NCBI GenBank assembly: GCA_040756515.1
Contig: JBFLYW010000009.1
Coordinates: 61,215 to 125,214, forward strand
DNA: 64,000 nucleotides
From: DSXH01 sp020724325
Lineage (GTDB): Bacteria > Bacteroidota > Ignavibacteria > Ignavibacteriales > Melioribacteraceae
Direction of reading: 5' to 3'
Of this stretch, positions 35,805 through 44,089 are shown in pieces. A model generated the notes under the pieces. That model was not told where the DNA came from. It worked only from the letters and a program-made list of their open reading frames with translations, and ran no database searches. Positions within the stretch are counted from its first letter, which is position 1. The number at the start of each line of letters is the position of its first letter. A program made the translations under genes and the position numbers.

Positions 35805-36568
35805 TATTTAGAGAATAATTTATCGATCTCATCTTGCGAAGTTTTTAATCCCGAATCAAATAATTCATTTGCAAGTTTCTGTTTCTCGGGTGATTTTTCA
35901 TAACGAGCATCCGGATTGAACGTTGAACCTTTTCTATTATCATCTTCGATTTCAAAATCACCAAGATCAACAGGCCCTTTTTTGCTGAGGTCCTTGATTA
36001 ATTTAGATAATCTTTTTTGAACAGAATGAATTAGATGATTAACAGAAGCCAATTGCTGCGATGTAATATCCTGCACCTGAAGCGACAGAGTTATATTATT
36101 AGAATCGACTTCAATTTTCTGAACAATCTCTTCAAGAGATAAGACTTTTGCTTCGAGTTCATCAATGCTTAACCCGGATTGCAGTACTTCAAATTGTCCA
36201 TTTAGATTCGGATGTTGATTACCATAATTTTCCAGAGTTACACGCTGGTTGAAAAATCCGTTTTTGAGATCCGACAATTCATTTTTAATTTTCGAAATAT
36301 CCAGCGTCATAGAGTCAATAATATCCAGAATTTCACTTGTCGCCATTTCGGTTGCATTAGTAACACTGTTAATCTGGCTTGCAGCTTTAGGAATTTTACT
36401 TGCACTATCCTGAATCGAATTGTTTACGTATTCCATTAACGGGACTACATCCCGCATAAAATCGATTATACTTTGAATTACCGGAACTACTCTTTGACCA
36501 AAAACAAAGAAGGATTTTAGTTCTCCAAGTTTTTCAAATACATCGTCCATGTTAGTATTTTTATCCAT
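35804..36568 (-). CDS. cheZ: CheZ-like CheY-P phosphatase
   Basis: 254 residues, mostly long helices. The catalytic motif of CheZ is visible as LQVQDITSQQL: Asp167 and Gln171 have the same spacing as Asp143/Gln147 of the E. coli enzyme. The very C-terminus (TSQDEIDKLFSK) can serve as the CheY-tethering peptide. It would dephosphorylate CheY-P to end the signal. No cheC, cheX or cheD is present, which agrees with CheZ doing this job. Position between cheY and cheA is typical. Confidence 0.88.
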   Translation of the reverse strand: MDKNTNMDDVFEKLGELKSFFVFGQRVVPVIQSIIDFMRDVVPLMEYVNNSIQDSASKIPKAASQINSVTNATEMATSEILDIIDSMTLDISKIKNELSDLKNGFFNQRVTLENYGNQHPNLNGQFEVLQSGLSIDELEAKVLSLEEIVQKIEVDSNNITLSLQVQDITSQQLASVNHLIHSVQKRLSKLIKDLSKKGPVDLGDFEIEDDNRKGSTFNPDARYEKSPEKQKLANELFDSGLKTSQDEIDKLFSK

Positions 36569-36580
36569 ATGGTTCTCCGT

Positions 36581-36958
36581 TTATGCACTTGCTAAAATTT
36601 GATCAATTTTTTCTCTCAGGATTTGCGGTGTAAAGGGCTTAACAATATAATTATTTACTCTTGCCTGAAGAGCTTCTACAATATCCTCTTTTAATCCCCG
36701 GGTGGTTACCATCAATATTGGCAGCTTCGCAAATTTATCCGTAGACCTTATACTTTTAACCAATTCGAGACCAGATACTTCCGGCATATTCCAATCGGTA
36801 ATAACAAAATTGATAGAGTCATCACCAGAAAGTTTAGATAAAGCTTCTCTTCCATCCCCGGCTTCGACAAAAGCTTCGTAACCGATTGATTTTAATGAGT
36901 TGGCAACAATTCTTCTCATTGTTACCGAATCGTCAACTACTAGAAATTTTAGTGCCAT
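36581..36958 (-). CDS. cheY: Chemotaxis response regulator CheY (switch-binding type)
   Basis: 125-residue stand-alone receiver: acidic pair Asp9/Asp10, acceptor Asp55 in ITDWNMPEVSG, Thr in MVTTRG, Lys107 in VKPF. The WNMP motif is the classic CheY one. Its phosphorylated form should bind the FliM N-terminal peptide and reverse the motor. It lies between cheZ and a second cheY-like gene. Confidence 0.93.
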   Translation of the reverse strand: MALKFLVVDDSVTMRRIVANSLKSIGYEAFVEAGDGREALSKLSGDDSINFVITDWNMPEVSGLELVKSIRSTDKFAKLPILMVTTRGLKEDIVEALQARVNNYIVKPFTPQILREKIDQILASA

Positions 36959-36966
36959 TTATACCT

Positions 36967-37332
36967 CTAATTCAAATATTTAGAAACTTCGTAAATAACT
37001 CGTTTAGGGTCGAACGGTTTTATTAAGTAGGAATTAGCACCGCACTCCAGCCCTCTCTTAATATCTTCGGTGCTGCCTAATGAAGAAAGTACAATTATCG
37101 GTAGTTCCTTCAGCTCTTCGTTTCCTCTTATTATGCTTATTAATTGAAAGCCGTCTACATTAGGCATGTTTAAATCTGTTATCACCAAATCAATTTTGCT
37201 ATTCGGAATTTTTTCGAGTGCTTCCATTCCATCTGAACAGGAAATTATTTCATAACCTTTAACCGTCAGCGCCACCGATACAAATTTTCTGATTGTGGGG
37301 GAATCGTCTGCTATTAAAATTACCCTTTTCAT
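36967..37332 (-). CDS. Second CheY-like receiver protein
   Basis: 121-residue stand-alone receiver: acidic pair Asp9/Asp10, acceptor Asp53 in ITDLNMPNVDG, Ser in VLSSLGS, Lys in LIKPFDP. It differs from the neighbouring CheY in the DLNMP motif and in its alpha4-beta5 surface. It could be a phosphate sink, a second output, or a partner for other kinases. Gaps to neighbours are 8 bp each. Confidence 0.88.
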   Translation of the reverse strand: MKRVILIADDSPTIRKFVSVALTVKGYEIISCSDGMEALEKIPNSKIDLVITDLNMPNVDGFQLISIIRGNEELKELPIIVLSSLGSTEDIKRGLECGANSYLIKPFDPKRVIYEVSKYLN

Positions 37333-37340
37333 TTAATTTG

Positions 37341-38246
37341 CTACTCCTTTTTATATCCAACTGTTTTCGGAAAGCTAACAAGACTAAATGCTTTTGAAAT
37401 TCCTTGTAAAGTTTCCGAATAACCAATAAATAAATATCCGCCCCGATGAAGAGAATTATATAAATGATTAACAACCTTTATCTTGGAAGCCGTATCAAAA
37501 TAAATTAGAACATTGGCGCAAAATATTATATCAAAGTTCAGCATTGTCTTCATCATAAAATCGTCGTACAAATTAAGTAACTTGAATGAAGCCATACGTT
37601 TAATTTCCGGTACAACTTCAAATAACCCGCCGCTGTTTTTAAAATATTTTTTTAAGTAGTATGGCGGAGTATTTCTAATTGAGTAGTCTTTATAAACCCC
37701 TTGATTAGCCGTATCTATAATTGACGAGCTGATATCGGTACCTACTATTTCAATATCGGTGTTCGGATGCTTGGGTTTAATAAGATCCTGAAAAACCATT
37801 GCAATGGAATAAGCTTCCTCGCCGGAAGAGCTTGCAGCACTCCAAATCCTTATTTTATTCCTGTTCTTCACATTCCTGTTCGAAATTAATTCGGGAAAGA
37901 TTTGTGTTGCCAAGGCATCGAGCTGCGGCTGATTCCTGAAGAAAAAAGTCTCGTTTATTGTAATTGCTTCGTAAAAGTATTTTTTTTCTTCAGCATACCC
38001 TGAACTTCCCGATTTTAATGTTGCAAAATACTCTTCGAAACTTTTCAGACCGAGGAAATTAATTCTTCTCTGCAGCCGGCTTTCCAGCAAATATTTTTTA
38101 TTATCCTGGAAATAGATTCCTGTATTATCATAAATAAATTTTCGGATTTCCTGGAAAAGAGTAATTGACATATATAACTGCTTTGGCAGAGCGGGATTAA
38201 GATTACGGCTTAGGTCTGGCAGCTTTACTTCTGTTAATTGGCTCAT
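37341..38246 (-). CDS. cheR: Chemotaxis protein methyltransferase CheR
   Basis: 301 residues. The N-terminal CheR helical domain is followed by the SAM-dependent methyltransferase domain: NETFFFRNQPQLDAL, then RIWSAASSSGEEAYSIAM (SAM-binding loop) and DIIFCANVLIYFD. It methylates receptor glutamates. About 25 residues before MSITLFQEIRKFIYD are extra relative to the core family, and no ribosome site marks either start clearly, so the true start may be at 38168. Confidence 0.93.
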   Translation of the reverse strand: MSQLTEVKLPDLSRNLNPALPKQLYMSITLFQEIRKFIYDNTGIYFQDNKKYLLESRLQRRINFLGLKSFEEYFATLKSGSSGYAEEKKYFYEAITINETFFFRNQPQLDALATQIFPELISNRNVKNRNKIRIWSAASSSGEEAYSIAMVFQDLIKPKHPNTDIEIVGTDISSSIIDTANQGVYKDYSIRNTPPYYLKKYFKNSGGLFEVVPEIKRMASFKLLNLYDDFMMKTMLNFDIIFCANVLIYFDTASKIKVVNHLYNSLHRGGYLFIGYSETLQGISKAFSLVSFPKTVGYKKE

Positions 38247-38285
38247 AGTAAACTATCTTAGATTGGGATAGATTTCATTAACATT

Positions 38286-39662
38286 TTAGTTATTAATTAA
38301 TTCTTGAACTTTCTCTTTTATCATATCTTCACTATCTTCTAAAAGTTTTGTTAAGGCGTCTTTAGCAACCTTATTGCTGATTGGTTCAAGAAGATCCACA
38401 AGACGTAACCTGTTCCACATGTTTTCGTCTTTGATCATCGAATCAACAAATAACAGCGCTGCGTCGCTATCCAGCAAAAATATTATTTCCATACTCGACC
38501 TTCTAATTTCCTCATCGTGATGATTTAAGAGTTCGCTCATTGCATAAATTATATTTCGTCTTTGAATTAATGACAGCTCGAAATTTCTCGCTTCATAAGT
38601 AAGGTAAGATAGAATTGAATAAAACAGATTGAGAACCTGTCTAAGCTTTTCTTTACTATTGGCTATTATTCTTTGAAATTCCTCAAAAAGATGTTCCGGA
38701 TTTTTGTAAATCTTAGAGCGTATTATTTCATCCAGTTCATCATCCTCACCCAAAAACTTTAAACTTTCTACCAAAATTTCTTTATCGTTAAAAACGTTTA
38801 TTAATGAGAGCGCAGTTTTTTTATGTTCAGGAGTTCCTTCCTGTAGAGTAAACATCAATAAATTTTTCATTCTATCATCGAAAGGAATATCCAGATTATA
38901 CTTCTCTTTTAGTATAAAAAGAGATGTGATTAATGGCCATACTAATGGTCCATGAACATTTGGAACCTGCTCTAAAAGGAAGAAGTAAGTATCAACATCG
39001 CCAACATAGCCAAGACTTTCGAGGATTGAATATTTAGTTAAATCATCTTCCTTAAGAAAATTTTCCAGGAGGAAACTGCAAGCTTTAGGCGAGCCGATTT
39101 TTCCAATAGCTTCAACAATAAATGGTTTATACAACTCGCTGCGGTTGTAAAGTAATTGGAGAATATCCAGTGAATCCTGATATCTTATGTTTCCTAATGC
39201 TTCAACACAAGCCAGTATTACATTTTCGTCTTCGGATGTACTGAGCATCCCAATAATATGATCGGCTGCTTTTGAACTTCCTATTAATCCTAAAATATCA
39301 ATAATAAATTTTTGATCGTCGCTGTTTTTTTCGCAATTGAAATCGATTAACGTCTGTATAGCTTTAGACCCTAATTTTATCAAAAGCTCTCCGGCTAAAT
39401 TTCTTAGCATTATATCCTTAGACGAAATACATTGAACCAGATATTGCGCAGATTTTTCTGGACGGTGATTTATAATTAGTAATGACGCTGCATTTCTTAT
39501 ACCTTTATCCGGATTAGTAATACAATTACAAACAGGTTCAACAAATTCATCAATATCATCCTGGTTTAAAAGATATTCTAAAATTTCCCTTTTCTTGTCA
39601 AGTGAGTCGCTATTAAGGAGTTCTACTATTTCACGGCTGCACAGTTTTTTTTCTTCATTCAT
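38286..39662 (-). CDS. HEAT-repeat protein, first gene of the chemotaxis operon
   Basis: 458 residues made of about ten HEAT-like helical pairs (for example EDENVILACVEALGNIRYQDSLDIL and SPKACSFLLENFLKEDDLTKYSILESLGYVGD). No enzyme motif, signal or membrane segment. HEAT repeats form protein-binding solenoids, so it may hold components of the signalling complex together. It is the first gene after the sigma-28 promoter and lies 39 bp before cheR; the leader is about 130 nt. The function is inferred only from this context. Confidence 0.85.
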   Translation of the reverse strand: MNEEKKLCSREIVELLNSDSLDKKREILEYLLNQDDIDEFVEPVCNCITNPDKGIRNAASLLIINHRPEKSAQYLVQCISSKDIMLRNLAGELLIKLGSKAIQTLIDFNCEKNSDDQKFIIDILGLIGSSKAADHIIGMLSTSEDENVILACVEALGNIRYQDSLDILQLLYNRSELYKPFIVEAIGKIGSPKACSFLLENFLKEDDLTKYSILESLGYVGDVDTYFFLLEQVPNVHGPLVWPLITSLFILKEKYNLDIPFDDRMKNLLMFTLQEGTPEHKKTALSLINVFNDKEILVESLKFLGEDDELDEIIRSKIYKNPEHLFEEFQRIIANSKEKLRQVLNLFYSILSYLTYEARNFELSLIQRRNIIYAMSELLNHHDEEIRRSSMEIIFLLDSDAALLFVDSMIKDENMWNRLRLVDLLEPISNKVAKDALTKLLEDSEDMIKEKVQELINN

Positions 39663-39801
39663 ATTATTCTTATTTTTATTGCGTAGTTAAAGTGTCAATT
39701 ACTATGCCTGAATAATTCCTATTTATTTGTTAAGAAATTCTAATCCCTCCAGAAATGCCGAATGCTGAATATTAGCCACTTGTTAATTTTCCTCCAGAAT
39801 A

Positions 39802-39828
39802 TTATCGGACAATAATGTAAAAGATTTA
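39802..39828 (-). promoter_or_regulatory. Sigma-28 (FliA) promoter for the chemotaxis operon
   Basis: On the minus strand TAAA is followed by exactly 15 nt and then TCCGATAA. The FliA consensus is TAAA-N15-GCCGATAA, so 11 of the 12 specified bases match with exact spacing. It points at the HEAT-cheR-cheY-cheZ-cheA-cheB operon. The nearest downstream gene starts at 39662, leaving a leader of about 130 nt. Confidence 0.8.
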
Positions 39829-41244
39829 GTGAAAAATTGTATTTTTGTTCTGTCATTTACTCAATTGAAGAGGGGACTGTTGTTCTCATTCGAAAAAATC
39901 CCTAAAAAAAACTCATCTATTAACGATAATATATTTGGCAAAAGCCCTCTTGAGGGAAGAAACAACGGCTTAAGTAGAAAAGCTGATTTTATAAATTTAG
40001 TAGCGGTAGATATGCATAACATTGATGAATTTCCGATCAATTACAGGTCATCAGAGCAGATGCCTCTACCTCAGAATAATGTTAGATTCCTTCATAAGAT
40101 TCTCAATTCCATCGATCTTGGCTTAATTATCTCCGATAATAACGGAGATTTTGTTTATTGGAATAAAACCGTGCTGGATCAGTTAGACCTTTCTGTTAGC
40201 GATCTGACTAACAAAAATATCTTCGACCTGATCGAATATATTCAAACCAACAGCTCATTAGATGCTAATATTAACACTTCGCTTACTTCATTGGTTTACT
40301 CGGAAGGAAAAATTCTGAATACTGTTATTAAATTCGGCAGTAAACAATTGGCATTACGTACTTACCCATTAAGCTCTGCACAAAATATTTACCGTCAGTG
40401 GATCTTCTGGGATGTAAGCACAAAATTTGAAACGGGAAAACTTTCGGAAATATTAACAACAGAAGATGAAATTCAGCTTTATAAACAGAAAGCCGCAATT
40501 CTTGCTGAAATTAATTCCCAGTTAGAAAAATCAGTAGATCTACTTTCTAAAGAAAAAAACGAAAGAGAAATTCTTCTATCAATAATTGCACACGACCTCA
40601 AAAGTCCGTTTCAAGGATTACTTGGAACATTTTCCGCTCTTAACACTTGTTTTGATGAACTACCTAAAGAAGAAATAAAAACTTATATGACGTACGCTCA
40701 ATCGTCAGTAAAGAGATTGTATTCTTTAGTTGACGGTTTATTGGAGTGGAGCCGGTTAATATTAGGACAGGTTAAGTTCCAGCAGACACAATGTAACCTT
40801 CATTATACTTTACTGGGCGTAATTAACCAGCTAAAAACGCAGCTTGAAGAAAAACAGATTTCTGTTATTAACCAGATGGAAGAGAACCTGGAAACCCTTG
40901 CAGATGAAAATATGGTTACTTCTATTTTCCGGAATTTAATTTCGAATGCTATAAAGTACTCCAAGCGGAATGGTAAAATTACTTTGTCCAGCGAAGTAAA
41001 AAACGGTTTTATAAGTATAACTATTTCCGATGAAGGTATTGGAATGAGTGAAAGTGTAAAAGAAAGTATATTCAAACCTTCGCTCCATTCTACTACACGT
41101 GGAACCGAAGAAGAGGAAGGTTCCGGGTTCGGATTGTTATTATGTAAAGAGATGATGGAATGGCATAACGGTTCTATCTCTTTCGAAAGCGAACTTGGCA
41201 AAGGAACATCTTTTAAGTTGAATTTCCCTTTAATTTCTTTATAG
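39829..41244 (+). CDS. PAS-domain sensor histidine kinase
   Basis: Up to 471 residues: a PAS-like domain (about 90-200; LHKILNSIDLGLIISDNNGDFVYWNKTVL), coiled coil, HisKA with the phospho-accepting His in SIIAHDLKSPFQGLLG, and HATPase with NLISNAIKYS, SDEGIGM and GSGFGLLLCKEM. No membrane helix, so a cytosolic sensor. The listed GTG at 39829 has no ribosome site and abuts the -35 of the divergent sigma-28 promoter; the ATG at 40012 (MHNIDEFPINY) may be the real start, which would leave about 410 residues. It is followed 8 bp later by a hybrid kinase gene. Confidence 0.88.
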   Translation: MKNCIFVLSFTQLKRGLLFSFEKIPKKNSSINDNIFGKSPLEGRNNGLSRKADFINLVAVDMHNIDEFPINYRSSEQMPLPQNNVRFLHKILNSIDLGLIISDNNGDFVYWNKTVLDQLDLSVSDLTNKNIFDLIEYIQTNSSLDANINTSLTSLVYSEGKILNTVIKFGSKQLALRTYPLSSAQNIYRQWIFWDVSTKFETGKLSEILTTEDEIQLYKQKAAILAEINSQLEKSVDLLSKEKNEREILLSIIAHDLKSPFQGLLGTFSALNTCFDELPKEEIKTYMTYAQSSVKRLYSLVDGLLEWSRLILGQVKFQQTQCNLHYTLLGVINQLKTQLEEKQISVINQMEENLETLADENMVTSIFRNLISNAIKYSKRNGKITLSSEVKNGFISITISDEGIGMSESVKESIFKPSLHSTTRGTEEEEGSGFGLLLCKEMMEWHNGSISFESELGKGTSFKLNFPLISL

Positions 41245-41252
41245 TGATATAA

Positions 41253-43247
41253 ATGAGAAGTCCTGAAGACATAATATTGAAAAACAGGATCGATATTACT
41301 CTGGAATCGAACGAGCTTTTACGTTTATTTAACATTGCATTTAACAATTCCCCGGATGCTTCGGCTATATTGGATAATGGTAAGATTGTATTATGTAACC
41401 TGGCATTTAACATTTTATTTGGCTGGAAGTCTAATGAAAATCTTTCAGGCATAGATTTTTCCGATTTTATTTCGCCAACTTATAGAAAAGACTTTTACAT
41501 AAAGCTGAAGGAGTATGTTAAGGGGAATGAAAGCTCCCTTAGTTTTGAATCGAAAGGTTTTAAGTGTAATGCCAAAGAATTCGATGTTGAGATTGTTATC
41601 CATTCGGAATTAGTATCGGGTAAAGTATTCTTATTTCTTTCAGTAAGAGACATAAGTGAAAAGAAATCTTTGCTGGATCAAATTCAAAAAAACTCTCATG
41701 TAATTGAAAATTCTTCTTCAATGATAATTCTTACTAATAGTGAAGGATTAATTGAATACACAAATACAAGGTTCACTGAAATAACCGGTTTTTATTTTGA
41801 AGAAGTGTTTGGTAGAAAAATAAAATTGATTCTAGACGAAGAAGTGTCTGACGTTAAGGAAAGTGAAATCTGGAGTCTTGTACAAAAAGGAAACAGCTGG
41901 CGGGGCGAAATTAAGAACAAAAAGAAAAACGGCGAGCAGTATTGGGAATCTGTTTTTATTTCCCCAATTAAGGATGAAAACGGAAAAATCAATCATTTCT
42001 TAATTCTTAAGGACGACCTAACATACAAAAAAGAAATAGAACTTGAGCTAAAACGGGCACTCGATTGTGCTGAAGAAGCCAATAAACTTAAGTTCAACCT
42101 CCTTTCCAATATGAGTCATGAATTGCGAACTCCTTTAACAGGTATAATTGGTTTTTCAAGTTTGTTACGAGACGAATTGATAGATACCGACCATGTTCAA
42201 ATTACAGATAAAATATTAAAGTCGAGCAAACGACTATTAATTACACTTAATTCGGTTCTTAATCTTGCAGAAATTGAATCTGGTAATTATCCGATCAGCT
42301 TAACGGAATTTAACTTAAGCACCTATACGAAATATTTTTTAATTAATTACGATAAAAATGCTGCGGAAAAAAATTTAACGTTTGATATCGAAGTAATTGA
42401 CGATGAGATTTATGCGATTGGTGATGAAAATTTATTTAAGCAAATTCTGGTGCATATAACCGATAATGCTATTAAATTTACTAATGTCGGAGGTGTTAAG
42501 GTTCAGGTTACAAGCCAGGAAGACGAGCAAGGAAGCCCTCAAGCCGTTATAAAAGTAGTTGATACCGGAATTGGAATATGTAATGAGGATAAAACAAAAA
42601 TCTTCAGAGAGTTCCGTCAATTAAGCGAAGGAATCAGAAGGAACTTTGAAGGAAGCGGTTTAGGTTTGTCCGTTGCTAAAAAAATGATTAAGCTGATGAA
42701 GGGTGATATTTTTGTTGAAAGTGTTTTGAACCATGGCTCTACTTTCAGTATCGTCCTTCCAGGTCTAAGGAAAAATACGTTTAATTCCAACCTTACAATT
42801 ACGGTTAAACCAGATTCTGAATTGAAAAATCTTACACCTATTATTAAAAAACGTAACAGTGAAAATACTGATACTTTACCCAGCATACTTAGCATAGAAG
42901 ATAATTTCCTTAATTCGGAACTTGTAAATCTCTTCCTTAGAAATCTATTTATTGTGGACAGCGCCAATAATTATGATGAGGCGATGCAAAGGTTGAGAAC
43001 GTGTAAATACGACGCAGTTTTAATCGATATAAATTTAGGTAAAGGTCCTAGTGGAATTGATATTGCAAAAGATATTAGAAATATGACCGGTTACGAATTA
43101 ATTCCGCTTATCGCTTTAACTGGTTATGCGTTATTGAAAGATGAAAAATATCTTTTAAGCGAAGGATTCAATTACTATCTTCATAAACCGTTCGACCGCG
43201 GGGATTTAATTAAAGTACTCAATAAAGCCCTTAAGAAGAATCATTAA
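41253..43247 (+). CDS. Hybrid histidine kinase (PAS-PAS-HisKA-HATPase-REC)
   Basis: 664 residues in order: PAS 1 (about 20-135), PAS 2 (about 145-260; TNSEGLIEYTNTRFTEITGF), HisKA (His in NLLSNMSHELRTPLTGIIGF), HATPase (HITDNAIKFTN, VDTGIGI, GSGLGLSVAKKM), and a C-terminal receiver (SIEDNFLNSELV, acceptor Asp in VLIDINLGKGPSG, Lys in LHKPFD). The phosphate should move to its own receiver; no HPt partner is seen nearby. It has no membrane segment. It forms a two-gene plus-strand unit with the preceding kinase, opposite to all flagellar genes. Confidence 0.92.
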   Translation: MRSPEDIILKNRIDITLESNELLRLFNIAFNNSPDASAILDNGKIVLCNLAFNILFGWKSNENLSGIDFSDFISPTYRKDFYIKLKEYVKGNESSLSFESKGFKCNAKEFDVEIVIHSELVSGKVFLFLSVRDISEKKSLLDQIQKNSHVIENSSSMIILTNSEGLIEYTNTRFTEITGFYFEEVFGRKIKLILDEEVSDVKESEIWSLVQKGNSWRGEIKNKKKNGEQYWESVFISPIKDENGKINHFLILKDDLTYKKEIELELKRALDCAEEANKLKFNLLSNMSHELRTPLTGIIGFSSLLRDELIDTDHVQITDKILKSSKRLLITLNSVLNLAEIESGNYPISLTEFNLSTYTKYFLINYDKNAAEKNLTFDIEVIDDEIYAIGDENLFKQILVHITDNAIKFTNVGGVKVQVTSQEDEQGSPQAVIKVVDTGIGICNEDKTKIFREFRQLSEGIRRNFEGSGLGLSVAKKMIKLMKGDIFVESVLNHGSTFSIVLPGLRKNTFNSNLTITVKPDSELKNLTPIIKKRNSENTDTLPSILSIEDNFLNSELVNLFLRNLFIVDSANNYDEAMQRLRTCKYDAVLIDINLGKGPSGIDIAKDIRNMTGYELIPLIALTGYALLKDEKYLLSEGFNYYLHKPFDRGDLIKVLNKALKKNH

Positions 43248-43498
43248 TCCATAAAAATTATTTTCTCTTACATCCAGAAAAAATTGCCAATCGAATTTTT
43301 CAGGAATTAATTAAACCCAGATTTGTCATTAGTAAAAAGTAGTGTTAAGTTGTTTTAGAATAATAAGTTCAGTTTTAGTTTACTAAATGAGTTTTGGCAA
43401 TTAACTGTAAGAAAAACAGACGAAGTAAACATAATTGCCATTTGATAATTGTCTTTATAGACGAACTGGGTTTCTATGACAAAATCTGGTTTAATAAT

Positions 43499-43647
43499 GT
43501 AATAAGGTTACCTGCAAGGCTAAGTTTTGGTTACTAAGGTTTCTTCAATCAGATATTTGTTACTTGTTTGATTTGTAACTGACGAACAGTTATCCAGCGA
43601 TTGAACCTTAGTAACAGTGAAGAAGAGAGAAAAAATGACCTTATTAC
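43499..43647 (+). ncRNA. Candidate structured RNA
   Basis: This gene-free stretch folds into nested helices. Outer stem: GTAATAAGGT (43499-43508) with ACCTTATTAC (43638-43647). Inner stem: GTTACTAAGGTT (43530-43541) with AACCTTAGTAAC (43604-43615), extended after a 4-nt bulge by CAATC/GATTG. The interior may hold small hairpins such as AACTG/CAGTT. A perfect intrinsic terminator follows on the plus strand at 43871. I recognise no known RNA family. It could be a small RNA or the remains of a palindromic element; strand is chosen because of the terminator. Confidence 0.35.
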
Positions 43648-43870
43648 CTTAAATGAGTGTAAGAAAATAATTGGAAAAGTGTTTCTGCAAAGTAGAAATA
43701 ACTTCACTTCAGCAAATGTATAAACAATTATTACTTTATAAGGTATTGAAAGCAGGAGAAAATTGATGGTTACAATAAATCTCTTATTCTTGCTCATACT
43801 CAGGAACTTAGGAACTCAGCTCCATTATTGGTTTTCAGTACTTCTAAAGACAAATCTGGGTTAAAAAGGA

Positions 43871-43899
43871 AGACCATGTTAGGGACATGGTCTTTTTTT
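43871..43899 (+). terminator. Strong intrinsic terminator
   Basis: A 9-bp perfect stem (AGACCATGT/ACATGGTCT) with a 5-nt loop is followed by a run of T. It ends plus-strand transcription coming from the hybrid kinase 620 bp upstream or from the structured RNA candidate in between. Confidence 0.9.
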
Positions 43900-44037
43900 G
43901 AAGGGCTTATGCGGGCTTTAGGGTAAATTATTTGGGCTTAAGTTTAACAACATCTATCTCAATAGTATTATCGTAAATGAACTTAAAATGTTTAGAGGGG
44001 ATAAAAGATTTTTTATATGCAGACTCTGTCAGAAAAG

Positions 44038-44089
44038 CGAATTAATTAACCTGGCGGGTTACTCGAATTAATTAACCTGGCGGGTTACT
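44038..44089. repeat. 26-bp perfect tandem duplication at the 3' end of the NtrC-like gene
   Basis: Two identical 26-bp copies (44038-44063 and 44064-44089) begin CGAATTAATTAACC. The second copy encodes the last residues and the stop; the first lies just outside the gene. It is probably a recent slippage event without effect on the protein. Confidence 0.9.

Larger units (their letters stand above)
43248..44067. other. 820-bp intergenic region
   Basis: No convincing protein gene. It contains the nested inverted repeats at 43499-43647, the terminator at 43871 and, at 44038-44089, a perfect 26-bp tandem duplication whose second copy covers the stop and last codons of the NtrC-like gene. A short minus-strand frame at 43549-43797 has no coding features and runs through the inverted repeats. 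Confidence 0.6.

Noticed and set aside
43549..43797. 82-residue minus-strand frame in the intergenic region
   Set aside because: It runs through the inverted repeats, has no ribosome site, and its composition looks like translated AT-rich spacer.
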